The notes: generated by a model not told the origin, from the letters alone. A DNA stretch of 64,000 nt from Streptomyces sp. MST-110588 (GCF_022695595.1 NZ_CP074380.1:4252501-4316500), one strand, 5' to 3'. Shown: positions 28,134 to 37,533, numbered from the stretch's first letter. Translations and numbers: made by a program.

Positions 28134-29906
28134 GTGCCGATCGTGGCTCAGAGCACCGAGACCGACTGGGTCTCCAGGTTCGCGGACGAGGTCATTGCCG
28201 AGGCGGAGCGTCGTGCCCCCGGCAAACCCATCGTCTGCGCCTCGGGCCTGAGCCCCTCCGGCCCGATCCACCTGGGCAACCTCCGCGAGGTCATGACCCC
28301 GCACCTGGTCGCCGACGAGATCCGCCGCCGTGGCCACGAGTGCGTCCACATCATCTCCTGGGACGACTACGACCGGTACCGCAAGGTCCCGGCCGGTGTG
28401 GCGGGCATCGACGAGTCCTGGGCCGAGCACATCGGCAAGCCGCTGACCTCGGTGCCGGCCCCGGCCGGCTCGGCGTACCCGAACTGGGCCGAGCACTTCA
28501 AGGCCGCCATGGAGGAGGCGCTCGCCGAGCTGGGCGTGGAGTACCGCGGCATCAGCCAGACCGCGCAGTACACCTCCGGCGCGTACCGCGAGCAGATCCT
28601 GCACGCGATGCGACACCGTACGCAGATCGACGCCGTCCTGGACCGCTACCGGACCAAGGACAAGGCGACCGGGGAGCCGAAGAAGGCCGGCCAGCAGCAG
28701 GGCAAGCAGCAGGCCAAGCAGCAGAAGCCGGTCGACCAGGCCGAGCTGGACGCCGCGGAGGGCTCCGGCGCGGCGAGCGAGGACGACGGCAGCGCGGCCG
28801 GTGCGGAGTACTTCCCGTACAAGCCGTACTGCACCGTCTGCAACAAGGACCTGACCCAGGTCACCTCGTACGACGACGAGAGCACCGAGCTGGCGTACAC
28901 CTGCACCGCCTGCGGCCACAGCGAGACCGTGCTCCTGAAGGAGTTCGACCACGGCAAGCTGGTCTGGAAGGTCGACTGGCCGATGCGCTGGGCCTATGAG
29001 GGCGTGACCTTCGAGCCGTCCGGTGTGGACCACTCCTCGCCCGGCTCGTCCTTCGTGGTCGGCGGGCAGATCGTGCGCGAGGTCTTCGGCGGCGCGCAGC
29101 CCATCGGTCCCATGTACGCCTTCGTCGGCATCAGCGGCATGGCGAAGATGTCCTCCTCCAAGGGCGGCGTGCCCACTCCCGGTGACGCGCTGAAGATCAT
29201 GGAGGCGCCGCTGCTGCGCTGGCTGTACGCGCGCCGCCGGCCGAACCAGGCGTTCAAGATCGCCTTCGACCAGGAGATCCAGCGGCTGTACGACGAGTGG
29301 GACGCGCTGGAGCGCAAGATCACGGACGGTACGGCGCAGCCCGCCGACATCGCCGCGTACAACCGGGCGACCGGCACGGCGGCCGGTGAGCTGCCCAGGA
29401 CGCCGCACCCGCTGCCGTACCGCACGCTCGCGTCCGTCGTGGACATCACCGGCGGCCACGACGAGCAGACGCTGCGCATCCTGAGCGAGCTGGACCCGGC
29501 CAACCCGGTCACCTCCCTGGAGGAGACCCGGCCCCGGCTCGACAAGGCGGAGTACTGGATCGCCACCCAGGTGCCGGCCGAGTCGCGCACGATCGTGCGC
29601 CAGGAGCCGGACGCGGAGCTGCTGGCCTCGCTGGACGAGCAGGCGCGCGAATCGCTGCGGCTGCTGCTGGAGGGCCTGGAGGACCACTGGTCGCTGGACG
29701 GGCTGACCACGCTCGTCTACGGCGTACCGAAGATCCAGGCCGGGCTGACGCCGGACGCCAAGCCGACGCCGGAGCTGAAGGTCGCGCAGCGGTCGTTCTT
29801 CGCGCTGCTCTACCACCTGCTGGTCGGGCGGGACACCGGGCCGCGGCTGCCCACGCTGCTGCTGGCGGTGGGGGCGGACCGGGTGCGCAAGCTGCTGGGG
29901 GCGTGA
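28134..29906 (+). CDS. lysS: Lysyl-tRNA synthetase, class I (archaeal type)
   Basis: A 590-residue class I LysRS, a fold unrelated to class II LysRS. HIGH appears as HLGNLRE and KMSKS as KMSSSKGG; a zinc-ribbon (CTVCNK and CTACGH) sits in the middle. A Gln/Lys-rich insert followed by an acidic stretch (residues ~182-222) interrupts the fold just before the zinc ribbon. GTG at 28134 is taken as start; a second in-frame GTG at 28143 is better spaced from GAAGGA. Two copies of CAGCCTTACGAGAA lie 10-45 nt upstream. Class I LysRS is standard in Streptomyces. Confidence 0.95.
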   Translation: MPIVAQSTETDWVSRFADEVIAEAERRAPGKPIVCASGLSPSGPIHLGNLREVMTPHLVADEIRRRGHECVHIISWDDYDRYRKVPAGVAGIDESWAEHIGKPLTSVPAPAGSAYPNWAEHFKAAMEEALAELGVEYRGISQTAQYTSGAYREQILHAMRHRTQIDAVLDRYRTKDKATGEPKKAGQQQGKQQAKQQKPVDQAELDAAEGSGAASEDDGSAAGAEYFPYKPYCTVCNKDLTQVTSYDDESTELAYTCTACGHSETVLLKEFDHGKLVWKVDWPMRWAYEGVTFEPSGVDHSSPGSSFVVGGQIVREVFGGAQPIGPMYAFVGISGMAKMSSSKGGVPTPGDALKIMEAPLLRWLYARRRPNQAFKIAFDQEIQRLYDEWDALERKITDGTAQPADIAAYNRATGTAAGELPRTPHPLPYRTLASVVDITGGHDEQTLRILSELDPANPVTSLEETRPRLDKAEYWIATQVPAESRTIVRQEPDAELLASLDEQARESLRLLLEGLEDHWSLDGLTTLVYGVPKIQAGLTPDAKPTPELKVAQRSFFALLYHLLVGRDTGPRLPTLLLAVGADRVRKLLGA

Positions 29907-29920
29907 GGCGATCGGTGGGG

Positions 29921-29996
29921 CGCGCCTGAGGTCCGTATGCGCGCCTGAGGTCCGTATGCGCGTCTGAGGTCCGTATGTACGCCTGAGGTTTGTATG
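29921..29996. repeat. Four 19-bp tandem repeats after lysS
   Basis: Four units of CGCGCCTGAGGTCCGTATG, the last two diverged, start 15 nt after the lysS stop. Confidence 0.9.
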
Positions 29997-30000
29997 TACG

Positions 30001-30039
30001 CATCGGCCCCGGGGATCAGGACGATCTCCGGGGCCGATG
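30001..30039. terminator. Bidirectional terminator between lysS and the DUF3558 gene
   Basis: CATCGGCCCCGG and CCGGGGCCGATG form a perfect 12-bp stem around a 15-nt loop between convergent genes. Confidence 0.85.
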
Positions 30040-30060
30040 GCGTTTGGGTACGGCTGCGGC

Positions 30061-30100
30061 TGCGGCTGCGTACGAGTGCGGCTGCGTACGAGTGCGGCCG
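30061..30100. repeat. 16-bp tandem repeat (2.5 copies)
   Basis: TGCGGCTGCGTACGAG occurs twice in tandem, with a partial third copy, next to the DUF3558 stop codon. Confidence 0.8.
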
Positions 30101-30106
30101 GACGGG

Positions 30107-30835
30107 CTACCGGTTCGCCTTGGCGACCGCCGCGACGGCCTCCTTCGCGGCGTTCTGCGCGTCCTTCAGCATCTCGTCGCGGTCCGGCGCCTTGGCGCCC
30201 GCCAGCCCCGAGCCGTTGAAGTTGAGCGTGACGACCACGTTGTTCAGACGGCTGACCACCGTCTGGTTCTTGAAGTCGTTGTCGTCCTTCTTCAGGTCGT
30301 ACGTGACCGAGGTCGCCTCGTCACCGACGCCGTCGGCCTTGGAGGTCTTGACGTTCTTGGCGTTCGGGGTGCCCTTGGCCGTGTCGATCTGGCTGTTGTA
30401 GAAGTCCGTGGCGCGCTTGTCGCCCGAGCCGACGGTCGGGTCCGAGTCGTACCGGTGGAAGCGGATGTCCATCCAGCGGTACTGGGTGCCCTTCAGGCCC
30501 TGGTTGTCCGAGCTCTTCCACGAGCAGTAGCCGCGGGCCGAGGCGTCCGAGGACTTGCCGCGGGTGCCGGCCTCGTCCTCCGCCTTGGGCAGCAGCTTCT
30601 TGATCGTGTCCTTGGACACGGCGGCGCAGGGGTCGGGGAGCTTCTTGTACTTGGCGGGCGCGACACCGGGCGCGCTGCTGCCGTTGCCGCCTCCCTTGCT
30701 GCTGCTGGGCGCCGCGGTCTTGGAGGCTTCGGGGCCGGCGTCCTTCTTGTCCGAGTCGGAGCAGCCGGCGACGAGCATCACCGGTACGGCTGCGCAGGCG
30801 AGAAGGCCGGTGAGGCGCTTGGCTGAACGGTGCAT
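30107..30835 (-). CDS. DUF3558 family lipoprotein
   Basis: A 242-residue secreted lipoprotein with signal RLTGLLACAAVPVMLVAGC (lipobox VAGC), a Ser/Gly linker, and a DUF3558 domain with CAAVSKDTIKKLLP and a second cysteine in GYCSWKSSD. The C-terminal helix is Ala/Lys-rich. A second, more divergent DUF3558 gene lies upstream on the same strand. The family is widespread in actinobacteria and has no proven function; ligand binding at the envelope is a guess. Confidence 0.85.
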   Translation of the reverse strand: MHRSAKRLTGLLACAAVPVMLVAGCSDSDKKDAGPEASKTAAPSSSKGGGNGSSAPGVAPAKYKKLPDPCAAVSKDTIKKLLPKAEDEAGTRGKSSDASARGYCSWKSSDNQGLKGTQYRWMDIRFHRYDSDPTVGSGDKRATDFYNSQIDTAKGTPNAKNVKTSKADGVGDEATSVTYDLKKDDNDFKNQTVVSRLNNVVVTLNFNGSGLAGAKAPDRDEMLKDAQNAAKEAVAAVAKANR

Positions 30836-30989
30836 GATTCCTTCGCTGTTCGTCGTGCTGCGGCTTGGCTAGGGGGCACGGTACGCGGCCGATGACGGCC
30901 GGTGGCTGATTCACACGGTTACTCGCCGGGCGAGCCGGGGAAATGCCGGGGAACTGTCGGGGAAATGGAGCCATCGGCCGGTGCCGGAA

Positions 30990-31913
30990 CTATTCGCTTA
31001 TGTGCTCGGCGAGCTCCTGGGCCAGGGACTGGGCCTTGTCCTGGAGGTCCTGACTGTCGGGCAGCCGGGTCTTGTCGGAGGACCACTGGTCGTACACGAC
31101 GGTCACGATGACGTTGGAGGACCGGAAGACGACGGTGACGTCACGGTGCACGCCCGAGTCGCCGGTGAAGAGCTTGTCGTTGAGGAAGGCGGCGTCACCG
31201 AGGCCGTCCAGGACGCGGGGGGCGGTGGAGGCGCCGGACGCTCCGCCGGCTCCCTTGTCCTTGTCCTTGTCTTTGCTGTCCGCCCCCTTACCTCCGTCTT
31301 TGCCGTCCTGGCCCCCGTTGTCGCCGCCGTCGCCCGCCCCGGTACCGTCCTGGCCGCCCGCCTGCCCGTCGTTCCCGCTGTTCCCGCCGTCCCCGGCCTT
31401 CGGTTTGCTGCCGGAAGCGGGGGCGGACGGCGTGGCCGAGGCGGACGGGATCTCGGCGGCCAGTTCCTTCTTGCCGTACAGCTCCTGCGCCTTGTCGTCG
31501 TCGCTGACGGCGGCGTCGTAGGAGACCACGCGCTGGAAGTCGATGGAGAGATGGCGCGATCCCTGGGGGGTCTCGCGCTTCCAGCGGCAGCCCACCCGCC
31601 GGTTGGTGTCGTACGTGACGTCGGCCTGGCCCTCGTACGCCTTGTCCGCGTCAGGGGAGCCGCCGGTGCCGTCACCGGGCAGCATGCCGCGCAGCGTGCT
31701 CTTGGAGGGGCTGGTGCAGGCGTCGGGGAGGGTCTGGTACTTGCCGGGCTCGGCGGCCTGGGCGGAGGCGGTCGAGTCGCCGCTCTTGGTGTCCTGGGCG
31801 CCGCCTCCGGTGGTGGAGCCGCCGGAGCAGGCGGTGAGCGTCGCGGCGGCGAGTGCGACGGCGGCGACCGTGACGGCGGCCGGTACACCCGGTGGGAACG
31901 GCCTTCGCTGCAC
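30990..31913 (-). CDS. DUF3558-like lipoprotein with long low-complexity insert
   Basis: A 307-residue lipoprotein paralogous to its neighbour: signal PAAVTVAAVALAAATLTAC (lipobox LTAC), then CTSPSKSTLRGMLPGDG and VGCRWKRETPQG. A roughly 60-residue Gly/Asp/Lys/Ser insert (many Gly-Asp and Lys-Asp repeats) splits the domain before the C-terminal strand VIVTVVYDQW. Start is GTG at 31913 after GAAGGAG; the earlier frame start at 31973 lacks support. The two genes are 154 nt apart and may form one unit or have separate promoters. Confidence 0.82.
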   Translation of the reverse strand: MQRRPFPPGVPAAVTVAAVALAAATLTACSGGSTTGGGAQDTKSGDSTASAQAAEPGKYQTLPDACTSPSKSTLRGMLPGDGTGGSPDADKAYEGQADVTYDTNRRVGCRWKRETPQGSRHLSIDFQRVVSYDAAVSDDDKAQELYGKKELAAEIPSASATPSAPASGSKPKAGDGGNSGNDGQAGGQDGTGAGDGGDNGGQDGKDGGKGADSKDKDKDKGAGGASGASTAPRVLDGLGDAAFLNDKLFTGDSGVHRDVTVVFRSSNVIVTVVYDQWSSDKTRLPDSQDLQDKAQSLAQELAEHISE

Positions 31914-32075
31914 CGTAACCGGCTCCTTCCGTAGGAAATCTGGTTGCCGCCGAGCGGCGGCCGGTGACCACAATGTCTATCGCACGTACTGCCGCGCACG
32001 CCGGTCCGTGGTCCTGAATCGGGCGCCTTGCCCGGTTTTTTGCGTTTCATGTCTTTTCGGGGGAATGAGGAAGTT

Positions 32076-33269
32076 ATGTCGTACGTCGAAGTGCCCGGCG
32101 CGAAGGTGCCGATCCGGATGTGGACGGACCCGTCCACGGTCGAGGACGGGGCGATGCAACAGCTCCGCAACGTCGCCACGCTGCCATGGATCAAGGGCCT
32201 GGCGGTGATGCCGGACGTCCATTACGGCAAGGGCGCGACGGTCGGCTCGGTGATCGCGATGCACGGCGCGGTGTGCCCGGCGGCGGTCGGCGTCGACATC
32301 GGCTGCGGTATGAGCGCCGTGAAGACCTCGCTCACCGCCAACGACCTGCCCGGCGACCTCTCCCGGCTGCGCGCGAAGATCGAGGAGACCATCCCGGTCG
32401 GGCGCGCCATGCACGACGCGCCGGTCGACCCCGGACGGCTGCACGGCTTCGCCACGGGCGGCTGGGACGACTTCTGGGCGCGCTTCGACGGCGTAGCGGA
32501 AGCGGTCAAATTCCGTCAGGACAGGGCCGTGAAGCAGATGGGCTCGCTCGGCGGCGGAAACCACTTCATCGAATTCTGTCTGGACGAGACCGGCACGGTC
32601 TGGCTGATGCTGCACTCCGGCTCCCGGAACATCGGCAAGGAACTGGCCGAGTACCACATCGGCCAGGCCCAGAAGCTGCCGCACAACCAGGGCCTGGTCG
32701 ATCGCGACCTCGCCGTCTTCATCGCGGACACCCCGCAGATGGCGGCGTACCGGAACGATCTTTTCTGGGCACAGGAGTACGCCAAGCACAACCGTGCGAT
32801 CATGATGGCGCTCTTCCAGGACGTCGTCCGCAAGGAGTTCAAGAAGGCCAAGCCGGTCTTCGAGCCGGTCATCTCCTGCCACCACAACTACGTGGCGGAG
32901 GAGCGGTACGACGGCATGGACCTCCTGGTGACCCGTAAGGGCGCCATCCGCGCCGGCAGCGGCGACTACGGCATCATCCCGGGGTCGATGGGCACCGGCT
33001 CGTACATCGTCAAGGGCCTGGGCAACGCGGCGTCCTTCAACTCGGCCTCGCACGGCGCCGGCCGGCGGATGAGCCGCAACGCCGCGAAGAGGCGCTTCTC
33101 CACCCGGGACCTGGAGGAGCAGACGCGTGGTGTGGAGTGCCGCAAGGACTCCGGTGTCGTGGATGAGATCCCGGGCGCCTACAAGCCGATCGAGAAGGTC
33201 ATCGATCAGCAGAAGGACCTGGTGCAGGTCGTGGCCAAGCTCAAGCAGGTGGTGTGCGTGAAGGGCTGA
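32076..33269 (+). CDS. rtcB: RNA-splicing ligase RtcB
   Basis: A 397-residue GTP- and Mn-dependent RNA ligase that joins 3'-phosphate (or 2',3'-cyclic phosphate) ends to 5'-OH ends. Metal ligands lie in GVDIGCGMSAV, GGGNHFIEF and SCHHNYV; the guanylated histidine lies in SHGAGRRMSR. Start at 32076 (MSYVEVPGAKV) with GAGGAAG upstream. No archease or RtcA gene is adjacent, so the substrate (damaged tRNA, or RNA cut by a toxin) is open. A strong terminator follows 29 nt after the stop. Confidence 0.95.
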   Translation: MSYVEVPGAKVPIRMWTDPSTVEDGAMQQLRNVATLPWIKGLAVMPDVHYGKGATVGSVIAMHGAVCPAAVGVDIGCGMSAVKTSLTANDLPGDLSRLRAKIEETIPVGRAMHDAPVDPGRLHGFATGGWDDFWARFDGVAEAVKFRQDRAVKQMGSLGGGNHFIEFCLDETGTVWLMLHSGSRNIGKELAEYHIGQAQKLPHNQGLVDRDLAVFIADTPQMAAYRNDLFWAQEYAKHNRAIMMALFQDVVRKEFKKAKPVFEPVISCHHNYVAEERYDGMDLLVTRKGAIRAGSGDYGIIPGSMGTGSYIVKGLGNAASFNSASHGAGRRMSRNAAKRRFSTRDLEEQTRGVECRKDSGVVDEIPGAYKPIEKVIDQQKDLVQVVAKLKQVVCVKG

Positions 33270-33298
33270 GGTGCGGTGCCTTCGCCTGTACGGACGCT

Positions 33299-33331
33299 GT
33301 GCCCCGGACCGGATGCGGTCCGGGGCACTTT
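33299..33331 (+). terminator. Intrinsic terminator after rtcB
   Basis: GTGCCCCGGACC pairs perfectly with GGTCCGGGGCAC around GGATGC and is followed by TTTG. Confidence 0.9.
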
Positions 33332-33400
33332 GCCTTGCTCACGCCGCATTGCTGACGTCGCATCGCTGTTGTTGCCTTGCTCGCACCGTATTGCTGACGT
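33330..33400. repeat. Two 29-bp repeats downstream of rtcB
   Basis: Units at 33330-33358 and 33372-33400 share TTGCCTTGCTC and ATTGCTGACGT with three differences between them. The intervening 13 bp is also rich in short GTTG/GCTG repeats. Confidence 0.75.
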
Positions 33401-33545
33401 TGCTGTGCGTTGCCGAGGCGGTTGTCAGTGGCTGCGGGCATGATTGTCGGTGGCTGACGCGCGTGGTGTCCGGCGCTTGCGGGGTTCGTCGGGCGTTCGT
33501 CGGTGCAGGAGTTCTTCGGCGTACGGACGCACATGGGGTGGGCGG

Positions 33546-34355
33546 ATGGGAACGGGCGGGGACGGGCCGGGTGGCATCGAGGCATTAGGGCTGCATCACG
33601 AGGCCGGAGGGCGGGCGATCCTGCGGGCGCTGGACCTTCGGGTGGAGTGTGGCGAGAGTGTGGCGGTCTCGGGGCCCAGCGGGTGCGGGAAGAGCACGCT
33701 GCTGGGCTGTCTGGCGGGGCTGATCGTGCCGTCGCGGGGGACCGTACGGATCGCCGGGGAGGACGTCACCGGAGTGTCCGCGGGGCGCCGGGCGGCGCTG
33801 CGGTTACGGAGCATCGGGATGGTGTACCAGTTCGGTGAACTCCTCCCGGAACTCACTCCGGCGGAGAACGTGGCGCTGCCGGCCCTCATGGCGGGCCGGC
33901 CCGCCGAGGAGACGTACGCGCGGGGCCGGGAGCTGCTGGCGGCGCTCGGGGTCGACGGCGTACGGGACGCGGAGACCGGGACGCTGTCGGGTGGCGAACG
34001 GCAGCGGGTGGCGGTCGCGCGGGCGCTGATCGGCCGGCCGCGGGTGGTGCTCGCCGACGAGCCCACCGGCTCGCTGGACGGCACGGCGGCGGACACGGTC
34101 GCCGAGGTGCTCTTCTCGCTGCCCGCGCGTTATGGGTGTGCGCTGGTCGTGGTCACTCATAATCCCGACATCGCGGCGCGGGCCGAGCGGGCTCTGACCT
34201 TGCGCGACGGGCGGCTGCATGCTGCTCGGGACGGTTTCTTACGTTCCGCCGTGGCCTCCTCCGCAGTGGCCTCCGCCTCCGCGGCTCCTGCCTCGCCCGC
34301 GTCGTCCGCCGCGCCCGCCTCGTCCGCGTCGAGTGACGGCACGGTCGGCCGATGA
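33546..34355 (+). CDS. ABC transporter ATP-binding protein (LolD/MacB-like)
   Basis: A 269-residue ATPase. Walker A GPSGCGKST, Q-loop YQFGELLPELTP, signature LSGGERQR, Walker B VVLADEPTGSLDG and H-loop VVVTHNPD are all intact. The C-terminus adds a ~40-residue Ala/Ser-rich tail. The sequence groups with ATPases that drive FtsX/MacB-type permeases, and the permease gene overlaps by ATGA immediately downstream. The ATG at 33546 gives the normal N-terminus; the ribosome site (GGGTGG) is modest. The exporter's substrate is unknown. Confidence 0.92.
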   Translation: MGTGGDGPGGIEALGLHHEAGGRAILRALDLRVECGESVAVSGPSGCGKSTLLGCLAGLIVPSRGTVRIAGEDVTGVSAGRRAALRLRSIGMVYQFGELLPELTPAENVALPALMAGRPAEETYARGRELLAALGVDGVRDAETGTLSGGERQRVAVARALIGRPRVVLADEPTGSLDGTAADTVAEVLFSLPARYGCALVVVTHNPDIAARAERALTLRDGRLHAARDGFLRSAVASSAVASASAAPASPASSAAPASSASSDGTVGR

Positions 34356-36577
34356 CGGGCCCCGAGCGGGCGCGGCTGGCTCTGGCGCTGGGACGGCGGG
34401 TGGGGCGTGGGACGGGTGGCGGGGTGCACCGGGCGGCGCTGGCGTGCGCCGCGTTCCTCACGCTGGTGACCCTGTGGTTCCTGGTGGCCGCCCACACCGT
34501 CCATGAGCAGCGCGATCAGCGGATGGCCGCCCGTAATCCCGTCCCGGTGGCGCAGGGGGAGTCGGCGCGGGCCGTGGCGCGGTGGTGGGAGCGGCCGGAC
34601 CAGGTGGGGGACCGTGGTGCGACGGTGGTCTTCCTGCGGTCCCTGCGGCCTGGCGCCCCGCCGCCCCCGGGACTGGACCGGTGGCCACGGCCCGGTGAAG
34701 CCTATGTGTCGCCCGCACTGCTCGCGGCTGCCGCGGACGTGCGCGACCGCTACGGCACGCCGGCGGGCACCATCGGGCAGGAGGGACTCGCCGACGCGGC
34801 CGAGCTGGTGGCGTACGTCAATCCCCGGCAACCCGACTACTTCCGAAAGACGCACGAACCCAGCTCCTACATCAGCGGCTTCGGCGACGCCGACCGCTCG
34901 CTGTTCCCGATGTTCTTCGTGAGCAGCCACCAGTTCGACCGTGGCCTGGCGGAACTGGACATCGTGGTCCTCCTCATGGCCGCGCTGCCGTGTGCCGCCC
35001 TCGTCCTGGTCGCCGTGCGCAGCCGGGCGGAGATACGGGACAGGCGGCTGGCGCTGCTGGACGCGCTCGGCGCGCCGACACCCACCCGTGCGCTGGTCCT
35101 GGCGGGCGAGGCATGGGCGCCCCTAGGGGCCGGCACGCTGGCCGCCGCGGTGGTGCTGGGCTCGGTGTCACTGACCACGCCGACCCTGCCCTTCACCGGG
35201 TATCAGGTCTGGTCGCGCGATCTGCGGGCCGCGCTGCCCCAGTTGCCGCTGGTCGCCCTCGGGGTGCTCCTGGGGCTGGTCCTGCTGACGGTCCTGGCCG
35301 GCATACGGCGGCCACCCTCCGGTGGCACCCGGCCCGCCGACCGTCCCGTCAAGGCACGTGCCCGCCGGGCCCGTTGGGTGCCCGTGCTGTTCGGTGCCGG
35401 GCTCGTCGTGGCGGCGTGGGGGTCCGAGGAGCGGGGCGTCTTCGGGCGGTCCGCTTTCGTGGCGGGCTCCGTGGTGGCGCTGGTGGCTCTCCCGTACGCG
35501 GCGGCCCGGGTGGCGCGGGTCCTGGGGCGGGCCATCGCCGTGCGGGGCCGCGCCAAGGGGGACCCGGTCCGGATCGTCGCGGGCCGGTGGCTGGCGGCGC
35601 GCCCGGCCACGTTGGCCCGGCTGAGCGCCGCGCTGGTCGTCGGGCTGGGGGTCGTCACCATCGGCCAGGTGCTCACCTCGCAGCTCGCCGGTCCGCTGGA
35701 GGCGGCGCGGGCCCGTGCCGGGGCTGCCGGCGGCGAGCTGGTCCAGGTGCGCTCCCGGGACGACGCGGGCACCGTACCGGCTTTCATACGGGCGGTGGGC
35801 GCGGACGTCACCCTGCGCTACTCGCCGGAGCCGGGGACTTCCGAGAGCGACCCGCGGGTCCGGCTGACCGGCCGGTGCCGTGCCCTGGAAGCGCTGGGCC
35901 GGATGACGTCCTGCCCCGCGCGGCCACGGCCCGTACGGGAGGTCTTCGGGCAGCTCACGCCCATGGGGAAGGAGGTGTTCGGCGGCCAGGAAATGACGAG
36001 CGCGCCCGTGGCCTCGGTGTGTGCCTGCCGGGCACCGGAGGGCGGCGAGGACGTCGCGGACGGGTTGATCGTCGTCAACCGCGGCGGACCGGCCGCTGTG
36101 GACCGCATCAAGCAGGCCGCGTACGCCCATCTCATAGGACCGTTGATATCGGCTCCCGGGCAGGGCTGGTACATGGGCGCCGCCGCTCAGGCCGCGCAGG
36201 TCCGCTGGCTGATGGACGTCGTACTCATCGGGCTGGCGGCGCTGGTCGCGGCGGGGGCGCTGGGTGCGGCGGGGATCTTCCTGGAGCAGGCCAAGGCGCT
36301 GGGGCCGCTGGCCACCTTCCGTACCGACCGGCGGTATTACCGCGGTATCGCGGCTTGGAACTTGGCCGTGCCGCTGGGCGCGGTGGGAGTGGCTGGCGTG
36401 GCGGTCGCGGCGCTGCTCGGCGGTCTGCTGATCAACCTGGGGAAGGGCGGCTGGATGTCGGCCGGGCTTCTCGGGGCGGGAGCGGCGGTGGTGGTGGCGG
36501 CCGGAGGAGCGGTGGCGGCGGCGTGCGGGCGGGTGGCCGCCCGCCGGGCCGCGGCCTGGCGGCCTTCGGGGGACTGA
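34352..36577 (+). CDS. FtsX-like ABC transporter permease
   Basis: A 741-residue permease with an N-terminal membrane helix (ALACAAFLTLVTLWFLVA), an extracytoplasmic domain (~50-200), then a helix bundle including VVLLMAALPCAALVLVAV and LPLVALGVLLGLVLLTVLAG. A second external domain contains four clustered cysteines (GRCRALE, SCPARP, CACRAPE), and the protein ends with three helices. This is the duplicated FtsX layout. Its start overlaps the ATPase stop, so the pair is an operon and forms one exporter or mechanotransducer. Confidence 0.9.
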   Translation: MTGPERARLALALGRRVGRGTGGGVHRAALACAAFLTLVTLWFLVAAHTVHEQRDQRMAARNPVPVAQGESARAVARWWERPDQVGDRGATVVFLRSLRPGAPPPPGLDRWPRPGEAYVSPALLAAAADVRDRYGTPAGTIGQEGLADAAELVAYVNPRQPDYFRKTHEPSSYISGFGDADRSLFPMFFVSSHQFDRGLAELDIVVLLMAALPCAALVLVAVRSRAEIRDRRLALLDALGAPTPTRALVLAGEAWAPLGAGTLAAAVVLGSVSLTTPTLPFTGYQVWSRDLRAALPQLPLVALGVLLGLVLLTVLAGIRRPPSGGTRPADRPVKARARRARWVPVLFGAGLVVAAWGSEERGVFGRSAFVAGSVVALVALPYAAARVARVLGRAIAVRGRAKGDPVRIVAGRWLAARPATLARLSAALVVGLGVVTIGQVLTSQLAGPLEAARARAGAAGGELVQVRSRDDAGTVPAFIRAVGADVTLRYSPEPGTSESDPRVRLTGRCRALEALGRMTSCPARPRPVREVFGQLTPMGKEVFGGQEMTSAPVASVCACRAPEGGEDVADGLIVVNRGGPAAVDRIKQAAYAHLIGPLISAPGQGWYMGAAAQAAQVRWLMDVVLIGLAALVAAGALGAAGIFLEQAKALGPLATFRTDRRYYRGIAAWNLAVPLGAVGVAGVAVAALLGGLLINLGKGGWMSAGLLGAGAAVVVAAGGAVAAACGRVAARRAAAWRPSGD

Positions 36578-36651
36578 GAGGGAAGGAGGAGGGAGAGGGA
36601 AGGAGAAGGGAGGGGTGGGGGGAGACGAGGGAGGGGGCGAGGCCGGCGGGG
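36577..36651. repeat. Polypurine tract between convergent genes
   Basis: About 65 nearly uninterrupted plus-strand purines (GAGGGAAGGAGGAGGGAG and so on) separate the permease stop from the DUF2306 stop. It contains several runs of three or more G. Confidence 0.8.
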
Positions 36652-36652
36652 G

Positions 36653-37417
36653 TTATGGCGTCTGAGGGGAGGGGCGTGGGCGCTTCGCGGGGCGGCGTTG
36701 GATGCAGGCTTCGGCGATCACGAGGTTGACGATGATGGGAAGCCAGGCGCCGGCGCTCGCCACGTCGTGGGCGGCGGCGAGCGGGTCGCCGGCGTAGGAC
36801 ACCCGGTCGTCCATCCGGGCCGCCACGAGGTGCTCGATGACGGGCTGGAGGACGCGTGAGCTGATCGCCACCAGCGTGACGGCGAAGTTCCGGATCATCC
36901 ATGTCCGGTGCGCGGCGTAACGGCGCTGCCGTGCGGCGCGGTAGCCGGCGACGCCGGTGACGGCCCACAGGACGTCCAGGGTGCCGAGGGCGAGCTGATT
37001 GCTCACTCCGGTCGGAGCGAGCAGGGCGACCGGGACGCCGATGAGGGCCGAGGGGAAGACACCGGCGAAGAAGTACGCACGGCCGGTCCAGCGGTGTACG
37101 GCGGGGTGGCGGCGGCGCAGCCACGGCCAGAACTGGGCGCAGCCGGCCGCCGCCGCCAGCGACGCGGTGAAGATATGGGCGAGCAGAAGCGTGTAGTGCA
37201 GGTCGCTGCGGGGCGGGACGCGGCTGGTCCGCATGTCGGGCGGGATGTAGGCGCGCAGGGCCAGGGCCGTGACGAGAAGGGTGACGGCGGCGATGGCGAG
37301 CAGCCGCCACGAGGTCCGGCGGCGGCGCTTGCGTGCCGGGAACGGAGGGTCTGGTGTGGTGGAAGCGGCAGGAGAGGCGGTCTTGTTGACGTGGCCGTGG
37401 TCGTCGGTGTGGGACAT
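36653..37417 (-). CDS. DUF2306 domain-containing membrane protein
   Basis: A 254-residue multi-pass membrane protein. After a basic cytoplasmic N-terminus come about six helices, for example LLAIAAVTLLVTALALRAYI, LLLAHIFTASLAAAAGCAQF and YFFAGVFPSALIGVPVALLA. The conserved HRWTGRAY and AHRTWMIRNFAVT motifs define DUF2306; the histidines could bind haem or metal, but that is untested. Start at 37417 (MSHTDDHGH), a His-rich beginning; the frame extends far upstream without support. Confidence 0.87.
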   Translation of the reverse strand: MSHTDDHGHVNKTASPAASTTPDPPFPARKRRRRTSWRLLAIAAVTLLVTALALRAYIPPDMRTSRVPPRSDLHYTLLLAHIFTASLAAAAGCAQFWPWLRRRHPAVHRWTGRAYFFAGVFPSALIGVPVALLAPTGVSNQLALGTLDVLWAVTGVAGYRAARQRRYAAHRTWMIRNFAVTLVAISSRVLQPVIEHLVAARMDDRVSYAGDPLAAAHDVASAGAWLPIIVNLVIAEACIQRRPAKRPRPSPQTP

Positions 37418-37533
37418 GGCCCCACTGTCGTCGGACGAGCACGCGGGCACACGGGGCCGGAACACCCGGTCGGGGGTGGTGCCGGCCACCCTGGCGTCTG
37501 TCCCCAAGTACCCTGCCGGGGCGTGGACTTGGG

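Noticed and set aside
29921..29996. Tandem repeats as a CRISPR array
   Set aside because: Units are contiguous without unique spacers, and no cas genes are present.
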